From assembly GCA_026707405.1 (NCBI GenBank), contig JAPOWW010000001.1, positions 62,001-126,000 of the forward strand: a DNA stretch of 64,000 nt, read 5' to 3'. The DNA is from Chloroflexota bacterium. Its GTDB lineage: Bacteria; Chloroflexota; UBA11872; VXNJ01. Shown piece after piece: positions 6,934 through 15,881 of the stretch. Under the pieces are notes generated by a model. It was not told the DNA's origin and did not search any database. It worked only from the letters and a program-made list of their open reading frames with translations. The translations under genes and the position numbers were made by a program. Position 1 is the stretch's first letter, and each line of letters begins with the position of its first letter.

Positions 6934-9633
6934 ATGGTCAGCACGATTCCCGCAGCGCAGAACCTGGACGGCCAGGCAGCGCTGCGGGACCTCGAAGTCA
7001 GGGACTGGATCGATTCCCTGCGGGACGTGCTGCTGCTGCGCGGAGCGGACCAGGTCGAGCGGATACTCCGCGAATTGCAGATCCACGCGCAGAAGAACGG
7101 CTTATCGCTGCCTGTAAACGTTCAGACTCCCTATGTGAATACCATCGCGCCTGAGGATGAGCCGCACTATCCCGGCGATTTGGAGCTGGAGAGGGCTATC
7201 AGGCGCGTGCTTCGCTGGACGGCGATGGCGACGGTGGTGGAGGCCAATCGCAAGTATGACGGCATCGGCGGGCATATCTCCACTTACGCGTCGGCGTCAA
7301 CGCTGTACGAGGTTGGGTTTAACCACTTCTTCAGGGGGGCGGACCATCCCTGTGGGGGCGATCTAGTCTATTTCCAGGGGCACTCGTCGCCGGGAATATA
7401 TTCGCGCGCGTTCCTGGAGGGGCGGGTTTCGGCCCATGAGCTACGGAATTTCAGACGAGAGCTGGCCGAGGGGGGCGGGCTGCCGTCGTACCCTCACCCG
7501 TGGCTGAAGCCGGACTTCTGGCAGTTCCCCACGGTGTCGATGGGGCTTGGTCCCATCATGTCCATCTACCAAGCGCGTTTCATGCGCTATCTGGAGGACC
7601 GCGGACTGAAGGAGCCGACAGACGCCAAAGTCTGGGCCTTCCTGGGTGACGGCGAGTGCGATTCACCGGAAGCGCTGGGAGCGGTGACCCTGGCCTCGCG
7701 CGAGAAGCTGGACAACCTGATCTGGGTAGTCAACTGCAACTTGCAGCGTCTGGACGGCCCGGTGCGCGGCAACGGCAACATCATTCAGGAGCTGGAGGCC
7801 ATCTTCCGCGGCACCGGCTGGAACGTAATCAAGGTCATCTGGGGGGCCGACTGGGACAAGCTCTATGCCAAGGACTACGACGGCCTATTGGCTAAGAGAG
7901 CGGGAGAAGTCGTCGACGGCGAGTACCAAAAGTACATCGTGGCCGGCGGTAGCTACATACGCGAGAATTTCTATGGGGTAGACGAGCGTCTGCTCGACAT
8001 GGTCGCGGACAAGACTGACGACGAGCTCTGGTTCATGCGGCTGGGAGGCCACGACTCGGTAAAGGTACACGCGGCCTATTCCGCCGCCGTCAACCACAAG
8101 GGCGCGCCCACCGTGATCCTTGCGAGGACGATCAAGGGCTACGGGCTAGGAGAGGCGGGTGAGGGCAGGAACATCACCCACCAGCAAAAGAAGCTGAACG
8201 AGGACGAGCTGCACCTCTTTCGCGACCGTTTCAAGATTCCACTGTCCAACGAAGAGATCGCCACGGCGCCTTTGTACCGTCCTGACGACACAAGTCCCGA
8301 GATGGAATACCTGCACGAGCGGCGGAAGGCTCTGGGCGGGTACGTGCCGTTCAGGAGGACCAAGTCGCCGACGATCGGAGGTTTCGACCACACCGCACTC
8401 GACGAGTTCTTTGGCGGCACCGGGGACCGGACAGCCTCGACGACGATGGCGTTCGTGCGAGTGCTTTCGAAACTTCTCCGCGATCCCGTGATCGGCGACC
8501 TGATCGTGCCAATCGTCCCGGACGAAGCCCGCACCTTCGGCATGGAGGCTCTGTTCCGGCAGGTTGGAATCTACTCACGACTTGGTCAGCTATACGAACC
8601 GGTCGATTCCGACAGCCTGCTCTATTACAAAGAGTCGACAGACGGCCAGATCCTGGAGGAAGGAATAACCGAAGCCGGCTCGGCGTCGTCGTTCATCGCG
8701 GCCGGGACCGCTTACGCCAACTATGGTCTGCCCACCATTCCGTTCTACATCTACTACTCGATGTTCGGGTATCAGCGGGTGGGGGACCTGCTGTGGGCCG
8801 CGGCGGATTCGCGAGCGCGGGGGTTCCTGATCGGAGCGACCGCCGGGCGCACAACGCTATCCGGGGAAGGACTTCAGCACGAGGACGGCCACAGCCACGT
8901 GCTGTTCTCGGTAATTCCCACCTGCAAGTCATACGATCCGGCATTCGCTTATGAGATCGCGGTGATCCTTCGCGAAGGCATCCGCCGCATGTACGAGCAA
9001 GGCGAGGACATCTATTACTACCTGACCGTAACCAATGAGAACTACCTGCATCCGGCAATGCCCGACGGTCCTGAGGTTCAGGATGGGATCCTGAAGGGGA
9101 TGTACCGCTTCAAGGCTGCGGAAGGGGCGGACGGCGGGCCGCGCACCCAGCTTCTAGGCAGCGGGGCCATCCTGAACGAGGTCATCAAGGCCCAGCAATT
9201 GCTTAGCGAGCGGTTTGGAGTGGCGGCGGACGTGTGGTCCGTCACAAGCTATAACGAACTGCGGCGTGAGGCGCTCGAGATCGAGCGCTGGAACCTTCTG
9301 CATCCCGGCGAGCCAGCCAGAACGCCCTACGTTGCGGAATGCCTTTCGAGGAATCCCGGAGCGGTGGTCGCGTCGTCGGACTACCTGAAGAGTCTCCCCG
9401 ATTCGATCGCCAAGTGGGTGCCAGGCCACATGATGTCCTTAGGGACCGACGGTTTCGGTCGCAGCGATACGCGAGAGGGACTGCGGGACTTCTTCGAGGT
9501 CGATGCTCGATACATAAGCCTGGCCGCGCTCTCGGCGCTTGCGCGCAATGGCGAGATCGGTTTTGAAGTCGTGAAGAAAGCGCTAGAGGACCTGGATATC
9601 GATCCCTCCAAACAGAATCCGTTCTATGCTTGA
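6934..9633 (+). CDS. aceE: Pyruvate dehydrogenase E1, homodimeric type
   Basis: About 900 residues. This is the large single-chain E1 that decarboxylates pyruvate with thiamine diphosphate and reductively acetylates the lipoyl group of E2. The TPP site reads GDGECDSPE near residue 240, and the stretch NCNLQRLDGPVRGNGNIIQE is nearly identical to E. coli AceE. A GTG three bases upstream (6931) is an alternative start; the SD GGGAGAGGGAG precedes both and comes from a palindromic repeat. E2 follows 38 bp downstream and E3 overlaps or abuts it, so this is a complete PDH operon. The heterodimeric alpha/beta E1 type is excluded by length. Confidence 0.97.
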   Translation: MVSTIPAAQNLDGQAALRDLEVRDWIDSLRDVLLLRGADQVERILRELQIHAQKNGLSLPVNVQTPYVNTIAPEDEPHYPGDLELERAIRRVLRWTAMATVVEANRKYDGIGGHISTYASASTLYEVGFNHFFRGADHPCGGDLVYFQGHSSPGIYSRAFLEGRVSAHELRNFRRELAEGGGLPSYPHPWLKPDFWQFPTVSMGLGPIMSIYQARFMRYLEDRGLKEPTDAKVWAFLGDGECDSPEALGAVTLASREKLDNLIWVVNCNLQRLDGPVRGNGNIIQELEAIFRGTGWNVIKVIWGADWDKLYAKDYDGLLAKRAGEVVDGEYQKYIVAGGSYIRENFYGVDERLLDMVADKTDDELWFMRLGGHDSVKVHAAYSAAVNHKGAPTVILARTIKGYGLGEAGEGRNITHQQKKLNEDELHLFRDRFKIPLSNEEIATAPLYRPDDTSPEMEYLHERRKALGGYVPFRRTKSPTIGGFDHTALDEFFGGTGDRTASTTMAFVRVLSKLLRDPVIGDLIVPIVPDEARTFGMEALFRQVGIYSRLGQLYEPVDSDSLLYYKESTDGQILEEGITEAGSASSFIAAGTAYANYGLPTIPFYIYYSMFGYQRVGDLLWAAADSRARGFLIGATAGRTTLSGEGLQHEDGHSHVLFSVIPTCKSYDPAFAYEIAVILREGIRRMYEQGEDIYYYLTVTNENYLHPAMPDGPEVQDGILKGMYRFKAAEGADGGPRTQLLGSGAILNEVIKAQQLLSERFGVAADVWSVTSYNELRREALEIERWNLLHPGEPARTPYVAECLSRNPGAVVASSDYLKSLPDSIAKWVPGHMMSLGTDGFGRSDTREGLRDFFEVDARYISLAALSALARNGEIGFEVVKKALEDLDIDPSKQNPFYA

Positions 9634-9671
9634 CGCTTTTCCAGAGTCTCCGGTTCTAACTGGTTGAGTCC

Positions 9672-10964
9672 GTGACCACCGACATCAAGCTCCCAGAACT
9701 GGGCGAAAACATCGAAGAAGCGGATGTTCTGTCGGTGCTTGTGAGCGAAGGCGACCAGGTATTCAAAGACGACCCGATCATCGAGATAGAGACCGAGAAG
9801 GCGACGATCGAGGTCCCGTCATTTCTCGAAGGAACGGTATCGCGCGTGGCGGTGAGCGCGGGCGACACCGTCGAAGTCGGCCAGGTGATCCTGACACTCG
9901 ACGCATCGGAAGACGGCGAGCCGCAGGCAAGCACTCGGGAGGAGGAATCCCGCCCAGCCGAGCCGGCCGGGCGCGGCGTAACCACGGCGGAGCCGCCGCC
10001 TGAGGTCACTGCACCTGCTTCGTCACCGCCGATCGCTCCGCCACCACATATCCCGGCAAGCGAGGAGGGGGCGCTTCCGGTGTTTGCGTCGCCGTCTACG
10101 AGGACGTTTGCGCGCGAAATCGGCGTCGACGTTCGACAGGTGCGGGGAAGCGGACCGGGTGGCCGCATCTCCGATGAGGACGTAAAGCTGCATTCCCGCA
10201 CGCTAGCCTTTGCCGGGCCGACGGCAGAGACCGTTCGCCCCCTGCCCGACTTTTCCGAGTTCGGTCCGATTGAACGGATTCCCATGAGCAGGGTCAGACG
10301 CACAATCGCGGAGCACGTAGGTCAGGCGGCATCGACCATTCCGCACGTGACCCTATTCGAATCGGCTGACGTTACCGAAGTGGAAGAGATGCGCTCGCGC
10401 AACAAGTCGAAGTCGGAGGCGGCAGGCGGCAAACTGACTATCACGGCCATCGTCATTAAGGTCGTCGCGGGGGCGCTGGAGGCGTTCCCCATGGTCAATG
10501 CAAGCCTCGATGCCAAGAGGCGGGAAATCGTTTTGAAGCGCTACTTTCACGTCGGCGTTGCCGCAGACACCGATCGGGGCCTGGTGGTGCCGGTCATTCG
10601 GGACGTGGACCGGAAGAACATAATCGATATCTCGGTCGAGCTGACTAAGCTCGCCGCGAAGGCGAGGTCGGGCAAGCTTTCCCTCGGCGAATTGCAAGGG
10701 GGCAATATCGCGGTAACCAATCTCGGCGGCCTTGGCACCGGCCACTTTACTCCGATAATCAACGCTCCCGACGTGGCGATTCTTGGGGTTGGCAGGGCTG
10801 AGTTGCGGCCCGTGTACGGCGAGTCCGGCCTGGAACCGAGACTGATCGCGCCGCTCTCGCTTTCGTTCGACCACCGAGTCATCGACGGCGCGGACGGGGC
10901 AAGATTTCTTCACTGGATCGTCGATGCGCTCGGCAAGCCGCAGCCGCTGGCGTTCGAGGGCTGA
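9672..10964 (+). CDS. aceF: Dihydrolipoamide acetyltransferase (PDH E2)
   Basis: A 430-residue protein with a GTG start. Domains in order: one lipoyl domain (1-78) with lipoyl lysine K43 in ETEKATIEV; a Pro/Ala/Glu-rich linker (80-135); a peripheral-subunit-binding domain (about 138-172, ending GPGGRISDEDV); and a catalytic acetyltransferase domain with H401 and D405 in SFDHRVIDG. It transfers the acetyl group to CoA in the pyruvate dehydrogenase complex. Enterobacterial AceF usually has several lipoyl domains, so the single domain is a compact version. Its position between E1 and E3 supports a pyruvate rather than branched-chain or 2-oxoglutarate role. Confidence 0.95.
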   Translation: MTTDIKLPELGENIEEADVLSVLVSEGDQVFKDDPIIEIETEKATIEVPSFLEGTVSRVAVSAGDTVEVGQVILTLDASEDGEPQASTREEESRPAEPAGRGVTTAEPPPEVTAPASSPPIAPPPHIPASEEGALPVFASPSTRTFAREIGVDVRQVRGSGPGGRISDEDVKLHSRTLAFAGPTAETVRPLPDFSEFGPIERIPMSRVRRTIAEHVGQAASTIPHVTLFESADVTEVEEMRSRNKSKSEAAGGKLTITAIVIKVVAGALEAFPMVNASLDAKRREIVLKRYFHVGVAADTDRGLVVPVIRDVDRKNIIDISVELTKLAAKARSGKLSLGELQGGNIAVTNLGGLGTGHFTPIINAPDVAILGVGRAELRPVYGESGLEPRLIAPLSLSFDHRVIDGADGARFLHWIVDALGKPQPLAFEG

Positions 10965-11010
10965 GCGTCCGGCGGGCTGGTCCGATGGAACGACGGAGGC
11001 TGGCGGCCCC

Positions 11011-12435
11011 TTGAGTCAAGCAGGTGAGAAGCTTCGTATAGCGGTGATAGGCGCGGGCCCCGGCGGGTATCCGGCGGCTTTCCACGCGGCAGACCTGGGA
11101 ATGGACGTCACGCTAATTGATCCTGAACCGAATCCCGGCGGAGTCTGCCTCTATCGGGGATGCATTCCGTCGAAGGCGCTGCTTCACGCCGCCGGCGTGA
11201 TACGAGAGTCTGAGCGGGCGGCGGAGTTGGGGATCAGGTTTCCGCCGCCGGAAGTAGACCTGGAGGGGCTCCGCGGCTGGAAAGACAAGACCGTCAGGCA
11301 GTTGACCGGCGGGCTGGGAATGCTGCGAGACCGCAGGAAGGTCGATTACGTTCAGGGGTGGGCGCGATTCCTCGACGCGCACGCCCTGGAGGTGACCGGG
11401 CCGGGCGGGGACGAGGTTCGCGTGGAGTTCGACTACGCGATCGTGGCGACAGGCTCGCGGCCGGCGACAGTCCCAGCGCTGGACCTCGATTCTCCCAGAG
11501 TTATGGACTCGACAGAGGCGCTAGCGCTGAATGACGTGCCGACCTCTTTGCTGGTCGTTGGCGGCGGCTACATCGGCCTGGAGCTTGGAACGGTGTACGC
11601 CGCGCTGGGAACGAGCGTGACCGTCGTGGAGATGACCTCGGGACTTCTGCCGGGCGTAGACCGCGATCTGGTGGACGTGCTGCAACGGCGGCTGGAAGGC
11701 GATCTCGACCGCATTTTGCTGGACACCAAGGTTGTCGACATCGCCGAGTCTGGCGCGGGATTACGGGTGGAACTCTCTCCTCAGTCCGACGAGTCGGGCG
11801 GGGAGTACGAGAAGGTCCTGGTATCCGTGGGACGCCGTCCGAACTCGGAGAATCTCGGACTCGAATCGACGGACGCGGAGGTTTCCGACCAAGGGTTCAT
11901 ACTTACCGACAGCCAGCGCCGGACCGGGGAACCTAGTATCTTTGCGATTGGGGACGTAGCGGGGGAGCCGATGCTGGCGCACAAGGCCACCGGCGAGGCA
12001 CGGGTCGCAGTGGATGCGATTGCGGGGCACCCGTCGGCGTTCGATCCGAGCGCGGTCCCCGCGGTGGTCTTCACCGATCCGGAGATAGCCTGGTGCGGCC
12101 TGACAGAAACGGAGGCCGACAAAGCGAACGTGAGAGTCGAAGTCGCCACTTATCCATGGGTTGCCTCGGGTCGCGCCGCGACCCTAAGCAGACGGGATGG
12201 GCTAACGAAGCTGATCGTTCAGCCCCGAACCGAACGAATTCTGGGCATGGGGATCGTTGGACCGGGCGCGGGTGAGCTGATAGCGGAAGGCGTGCTGGCG
12301 GTCGAGATGGGCGCGCGAGTGAAGGACCTGGAACTGACGATTCACCCGCACCCGACGCTGTCCGAATCGCTGATGGAGTCGGCGGGGGTGTTCTTCGGCG
12401 TCAGTCCGCACTACATCGCCCGCCGACGGGGTTGA
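11011..12435 (+). CDS. lpdA: Dihydrolipoamide dehydrogenase (PDH E3)
   Basis: FAD disulfide oxidoreductase that reoxidises dihydrolipoamide with NAD+. Motifs: FAD site GAGPGGYPAA near the N terminus, the redox disulfide in GGVCLYRGCIPSK, NAD site VGGGYIGLELG, and the C-terminal catalytic His-Glu in HPHPTLSE. The frame is open back to an ATG at 10924 inside E2. A TTG at 11011 with GGAGG upstream places the N terminus a few residues before the FAD motif and is preferred. Unlike SthA at 3595-4986, both active-site cysteines are present. It is the last gene of the PDH operon. Confidence 0.93.
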   Translation: MSQAGEKLRIAVIGAGPGGYPAAFHAADLGMDVTLIDPEPNPGGVCLYRGCIPSKALLHAAGVIRESERAAELGIRFPPPEVDLEGLRGWKDKTVRQLTGGLGMLRDRRKVDYVQGWARFLDAHALEVTGPGGDEVRVEFDYAIVATGSRPATVPALDLDSPRVMDSTEALALNDVPTSLLVVGGGYIGLELGTVYAALGTSVTVVEMTSGLLPGVDRDLVDVLQRRLEGDLDRILLDTKVVDIAESGAGLRVELSPQSDESGGEYEKVLVSVGRRPNSENLGLESTDAEVSDQGFILTDSQRRTGEPSIFAIGDVAGEPMLAHKATGEARVAVDAIAGHPSAFDPSAVPAVVFTDPEIAWCGLTETEADKANVRVEVATYPWVASGRAATLSRRDGLTKLIVQPRTERILGMGIVGPGAGELIAEGVLAVEMGARVKDLELTIHPHPTLSESLMESAGVFFGVSPHYIARRRG

Positions 12436-12560
12436 CCGATGCGTGGCTTCACCGGCTTTGGTCTAAGGGCATACGCTGGGGTTCGCGGCTTGATAGTCCG
12501 CCGCGCAACCGTGGAATCGAATGAACGACTTACGGTCCGAACCGATAAGGGCAGGCGTGC

Positions 12561-13349
12561 GTGAGGGACTGGGGGTGCCTTCCTACAGGGTTGCCTTTCT
12601 TCATTATCGCTGGCGTAGTCACCCTGGTGGTTACGCTGATCGCGGCGACCCTGATCGCTCCGCTGTTCGGTGAAAGCGTACCGCTTGCGGGCATTCTCGG
12701 GGAAGCTAGCCAACCGAGGTACGGGTACGGTCGTTACGGTCGCGCCCCTCGCATCAATACCGACATATTTCAATCCACTCCGACTCGGATTCCGTGGGCG
12801 AGCGACCTCGGTCTTGGCCCCGTAATCCCGAGTCCCGCAACGCAGGAGGAGTTGCCGGAAGAACTGCGAGAGCAACCAGGTTCCATAGATTCGGGTCTGG
12901 TGGTTCTCAGGCAGCTTCGAGAGAGAATTCCTCAACTGGAGGCCGTCTATGAGGTGCTGCTGGATTCCAAGTCCAGGATATTGATCAGAGATTTCCGCAA
13001 TTCCCTTGGGCGGTATTCGACGTTGTCCGAGACGATTTCGATTGACAGAGACGTGGTGGAAGAGTCGAACTATGCAGTGGCGATGGTTCTTGCGCACGAA
13101 GGCCAGCACGCGCTCGATCATCGCCTAGGGCGTCTAGCGACTGATTCGAGGTCCTGCTATAACGCCGAGGCGAGGGCGTTCGATCTGTCGATTTTCATCT
13201 GGCAATCGTTGTGGGGGATGGAAGGGAAGACCGGTAGGTTGTCAAAGATCGAAGCTGACTTCAACAGGATGGCCGCCATCAAGCAGGAGGATCCTATCGG
13301 TTACGTGGAGCGGCTGATTGAGCTGTACGGCGACATTTGCGGTGTCTGA
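12561..13349 (+). CDS. Membrane-anchored HExxH-type putative metallopeptidase
   Basis: A 262-residue protein (GTG start). One membrane span (about 13-37) is followed by a Tyr/Gly/Pro-rich linker and a soluble domain. That domain carries HEGQHALDH near residue 180, a zinc-binding HExxH helix. A Glu lies about 25 residues later in NAEARAF and could be the third ligand, as in gluzincins. The orientation suggests an extracytoplasmic catalytic domain. No named family was recognised, and peptidase activity is inferred from the motif alone. It stands alone between the PDH operon and the oppositely oriented SDR gene. Confidence 0.6.
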   Translation: MRDWGCLPTGLPFFIIAGVVTLVVTLIAATLIAPLFGESVPLAGILGEASQPRYGYGRYGRAPRINTDIFQSTPTRIPWASDLGLGPVIPSPATQEELPEELREQPGSIDSGLVVLRQLRERIPQLEAVYEVLLDSKSRILIRDFRNSLGRYSTLSETISIDRDVVEESNYAVAMVLAHEGQHALDHRLGRLATDSRSCYNAEARAFDLSIFIWQSLWGMEGKTGRLSKIEADFNRMAAIKQEDPIGYVERLIELYGDICGV

Positions 13350-13364
13350 GACGCGGGCCGGCTG

Positions 13365-14093
13365 CTAGAAGGTAGGCTGGTAGAGGTCGATCACGCGTCC
13401 GCTGGCGGCCAGCGGCAGGCTCTTTATGGTGAACAGCACGGCGTCTGCCACATCGGCGGAGGTGACTGAGCGGGGATTGGGCTTAGGGGGTGGTTCTCTT
13501 CGCGCGCTAGCGCCGGCGTCGCTTACGGGGCCGGGGCATACGGTGAACACCCGGACGCCGAACTCGCGCAGCGATTCCGCTAAAGACTCGTCGAAACCGA
13601 CCAGCCCGAACTTGGACGCGGCGTAGGCCCCCATCGAGTGCACCGGCGCGGCCCGGAGGCCGGCGGCCGACGATATACCAACGATCACGCCCGAGCCGCG
13701 GTCGGCCATTTGCCCGGCGACGGCCCGCGCAAATAGAAACGGTCCGCGCAGGTTGACGGCGATTACGCGGTCCCAATCTTCCACTTCGGTCTTGTAGGTG
13801 GGGGACGTTATCGCGAATCCGGCGTTGTTGACGAGCACATCGACTGCCCCGAGCTCGTCCATCGCGGCTTTAACGACAGTCTGCGCCGTCTCTTCGCAAG
13901 CAGCGTCGCCGGGGATCGCCAGCACTCGTGAGCCGGAATCGCGGGCGGCTGCAGCGGTCTGATCGATCTCCGACTTGGTGCGGGCGGTAAGGACCAGATT
14001 CGCGCCCTCGGCGGCGAGCGCCAGCGCGATGGCCCGTCCGATTCCCCGGCCCGCGCCGGTTACTATCGCGGCGGCTCCGTCCAGATCGATCAT
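13365..14093 (-). CDS. Short-chain dehydrogenase/reductase (SDR)
   Basis: A 242-residue classical SDR. Cofactor site TGAGRGIG at 12-19, NNAG near 88, catalytic Ser in ISSAAG, and the Tyr-Lys pair in YAASK. These enzymes oxidise or reduce alcohols and ketones with NAD(P)(H); the substrate is not predictable. LTART after the second strand leaves room for the NADPH phosphate, a weak hint. It sits 31 bp downstream of an amidohydrolase gene on the same strand, at the 3' end of a run with cupin and TIM-barrel genes. Confidence 0.9.
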   Translation of the reverse strand: MIDLDGAAAIVTGAGRGIGRAIALALAAEGANLVLTARTKSEIDQTAAAARDSGSRVLAIPGDAACEETAQTVVKAAMDELGAVDVLVNNAGFAITSPTYKTEVEDWDRVIAVNLRGPFLFARAVAGQMADRGSGVIVGISSAAGLRAAPVHSMGAYAASKFGLVGFDESLAESLREFGVRVFTVCPGPVSDAGASARREPPPKPNPRSVTSADVADAVLFTIKSLPLAASGRVIDLYQPTF

Positions 14094-14124
14094 TGCGGTT
14101 CAGGCACCTGTACCTGCTTAGCCA

Positions 14125-15396
14125 TCAGTCGCAATCGCGGACCGCGTCCGAGGCCGTAATGGTGAGCAGCCGTCCGGCTTTGGCTACTTCGACTCCGTCT
14201 TGGTAGACGGACCTGGGATTGCGGAGCGCGAATATGTTTTTGGAGGCGTCGCCCTCTACGACCAGCAGGTCGGCGCGCATGCCGGGTTTGATAGAGCCGA
14301 TTTCGGCTTCGAGTCCTAGAGTCTTGGCCTGCGCGGAAGTCGCCCGGCGTATAGCGCCCTCGGGCGTGTCGTCGAGTGCGACCATGCCCGCGATCACGCT
14401 AAGGGCGAAGTCGGCGAAATCGACATTCGCGACTCCCGCGTCGCTAGACGAGGTGACCTCTACGCCGCGGCTATCGGCGTCTCGATAGAACGCATACTCA
14501 TCGCGAAGCCCTTCGATCAATTCGGAAGGCACGGCGTCGAGCGAACCGGGTCCGTCGAACCTGCCGCGGTCAAATCCGGTGTAAGTGGCGTTGATCGATT
14601 GCGTTTCCGGGTCCATCCGGTCGATCGCGTCGGGGCGGTAATCGAGTCCGTCGCCGCCAGTCCACCGAAAATGCTCGAACGTGTTGACGCCGGCATCGAT
14701 TGCGTACTCGCACCCGTCGGCCCCAAGCGTGTGAGCTGCGACGCGCTTGTTGAGCCGGTTGGCGTCTTCAACCAGCGCCGTGAGGGTTTGGCGGGTGTAT
14801 TGGGGCCTCTTCAGGTTGGAGATCGGAGTCATGCCGCCGCCGGTGGCCATAACCTTTATGAAGTCGGCACCCGCCACGACCATGCGCCGGACGGCGACGC
14901 GGACTTCGTCCTCCGAGTCGGCGGTGAGTCCGCACCAGTGTAAGTGGCCCGAAGTGGTGGTTATCGGCGCGCCGCTGACGAGCAGCCGCGGTCCCGGCGA
15001 CCGTCCGGAGTCGATGGCCTCGCGGACCGGCACATTGAGGGCCATGCGCCCGCCGCAATCGCGCAGCGTGGTTACGCCGGCGGCCAGGGCGCTTTGGGCA
15101 TGGCTGAGAGCGCGCATAGCAAGCTGCGCGTCGGTCGCCGCGACTTGCCGACGGATTATGCCTTCGGTGGTCTTGCCAGCGTCGAATTGGAGGTGGACGT
15201 GGGTATCAATAAGGCCGGGAAGTATGGTGGACTGACCGAAATCGACGATCTGGCAGCCGGTGGCGGGATGTTCGCCGGATTTTCCCACTCCTCGAATCAC
15301 GCCGCCCTCAAGGAGCACTTCGGCGTCCCTTATGGCGGGATAGCCCGTGCCGTCGATGAGGACCGCCGAGCGGAGAATCAGCCTTTTGGGAGTCAT
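14125..15396 (-). CDS. Metal-dependent amidohydrolase (imidazolonepropionase-like)
   Basis: About 423 residues from the ATG at 15396, chosen because the family begins with a short beta strand (LILRSAVLIDGTG); the frame is open to 15450. Metal ligands of the amidohydrolase superfamily are visible: DTHVH after strand 1, the carboxylated lysine in FIKVMATGG, His in AAHTLG, His in FEHFRW, and Asp in SSDAG. It probably hydrolyses a cyclic amide, dipeptide or related C-N bond; such prolidase- and imidazolonase-like relatives are functionally broad. It lies upstream of the SDR gene and is likely co-transcribed with it. Confidence 0.87.
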   Translation of the reverse strand: MTPKRLILRSAVLIDGTGYPAIRDAEVLLEGGVIRGVGKSGEHPATGCQIVDFGQSTILPGLIDTHVHLQFDAGKTTEGIIRRQVAATDAQLAMRALSHAQSALAAGVTTLRDCGGRMALNVPVREAIDSGRSPGPRLLVSGAPITTTSGHLHWCGLTADSEDEVRVAVRRMVVAGADFIKVMATGGGMTPISNLKRPQYTRQTLTALVEDANRLNKRVAAHTLGADGCEYAIDAGVNTFEHFRWTGGDGLDYRPDAIDRMDPETQSINATYTGFDRGRFDGPGSLDAVPSELIEGLRDEYAFYRDADSRGVEVTSSSDAGVANVDFADFALSVIAGMVALDDTPEGAIRRATSAQAKTLGLEAEIGSIKPGMRADLLVVEGDASKNIFALRNPRSVYQDGVEVAKAGRLLTITASDAVRDCD

Positions 15397-15507
15397 ATCC
15401 GACCCGCTGACATGGGTGGTGTCACCTTGCGTCCGGGGTCCAACGCCCAATCCCGAGGAGCGGCAATTCGCGGTGGGTTGTTCTTTCGCAAGGCGCCGAT
15501 GATGATC

Positions 15508-15831
15508 CTAAAAGTTTGGGGATGGGGCCATGACCACTAGACACCGCAGCCGTTCGCCAGAGTCGTTGATGACTCCGTGGACCGATCTCGCCGGCGCGAG
15601 AACCAGCTCACCCTCGCCCAACTCCCGGCGCTGGTCGTCCACGATGAACGTACCCTTGCCTTCGAGGACGTAGTAGAACTTGTCGGCTCCGCCGTGATCG
15701 TGGACCCGTTGCTCCTGCCCCGGCTCGAAGCAATAAACGTCGCAGAACATGCGATCCCGGTCGAACAGATTGTTCTTCTTGAGCTTTTCTCCGGAAAAAG
15801 CTGAGCTTTCGTCGATGTTCTTTATCAGCAT
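15508..15831 (-). CDS. Small single-domain cupin
   Basis: A 107-residue cupin. Motif 1 reads PGQEQRVHDHGGADKFYYVLEGKG, with metal-binding HDH and a downstream acidic position. Motif 2 surrounds LAPARSVHGVIND with the last His. It may bind a metal and act as a sugar or hydroxy-acid isomerase, a dioxygenase or a ligand sensor. It follows the TIM-barrel gene by 50 bp on the same strand, a pairing seen in catabolic operons; the function is otherwise unknown. Confidence 0.85.
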   Translation of the reverse strand: MLIKNIDESSAFSGEKLKKNNLFDRDRMFCDVYCFEPGQEQRVHDHGGADKFYYVLEGKGTFIVDDQRRELGEGELVLAPARSVHGVINDSGERLRCLVVMAPSPNF

Positions 15832-15881
15832 TGTCGCAATCCCCCCTGTCGATTACGGGCCTGACGCCGACGGATTCAGCG

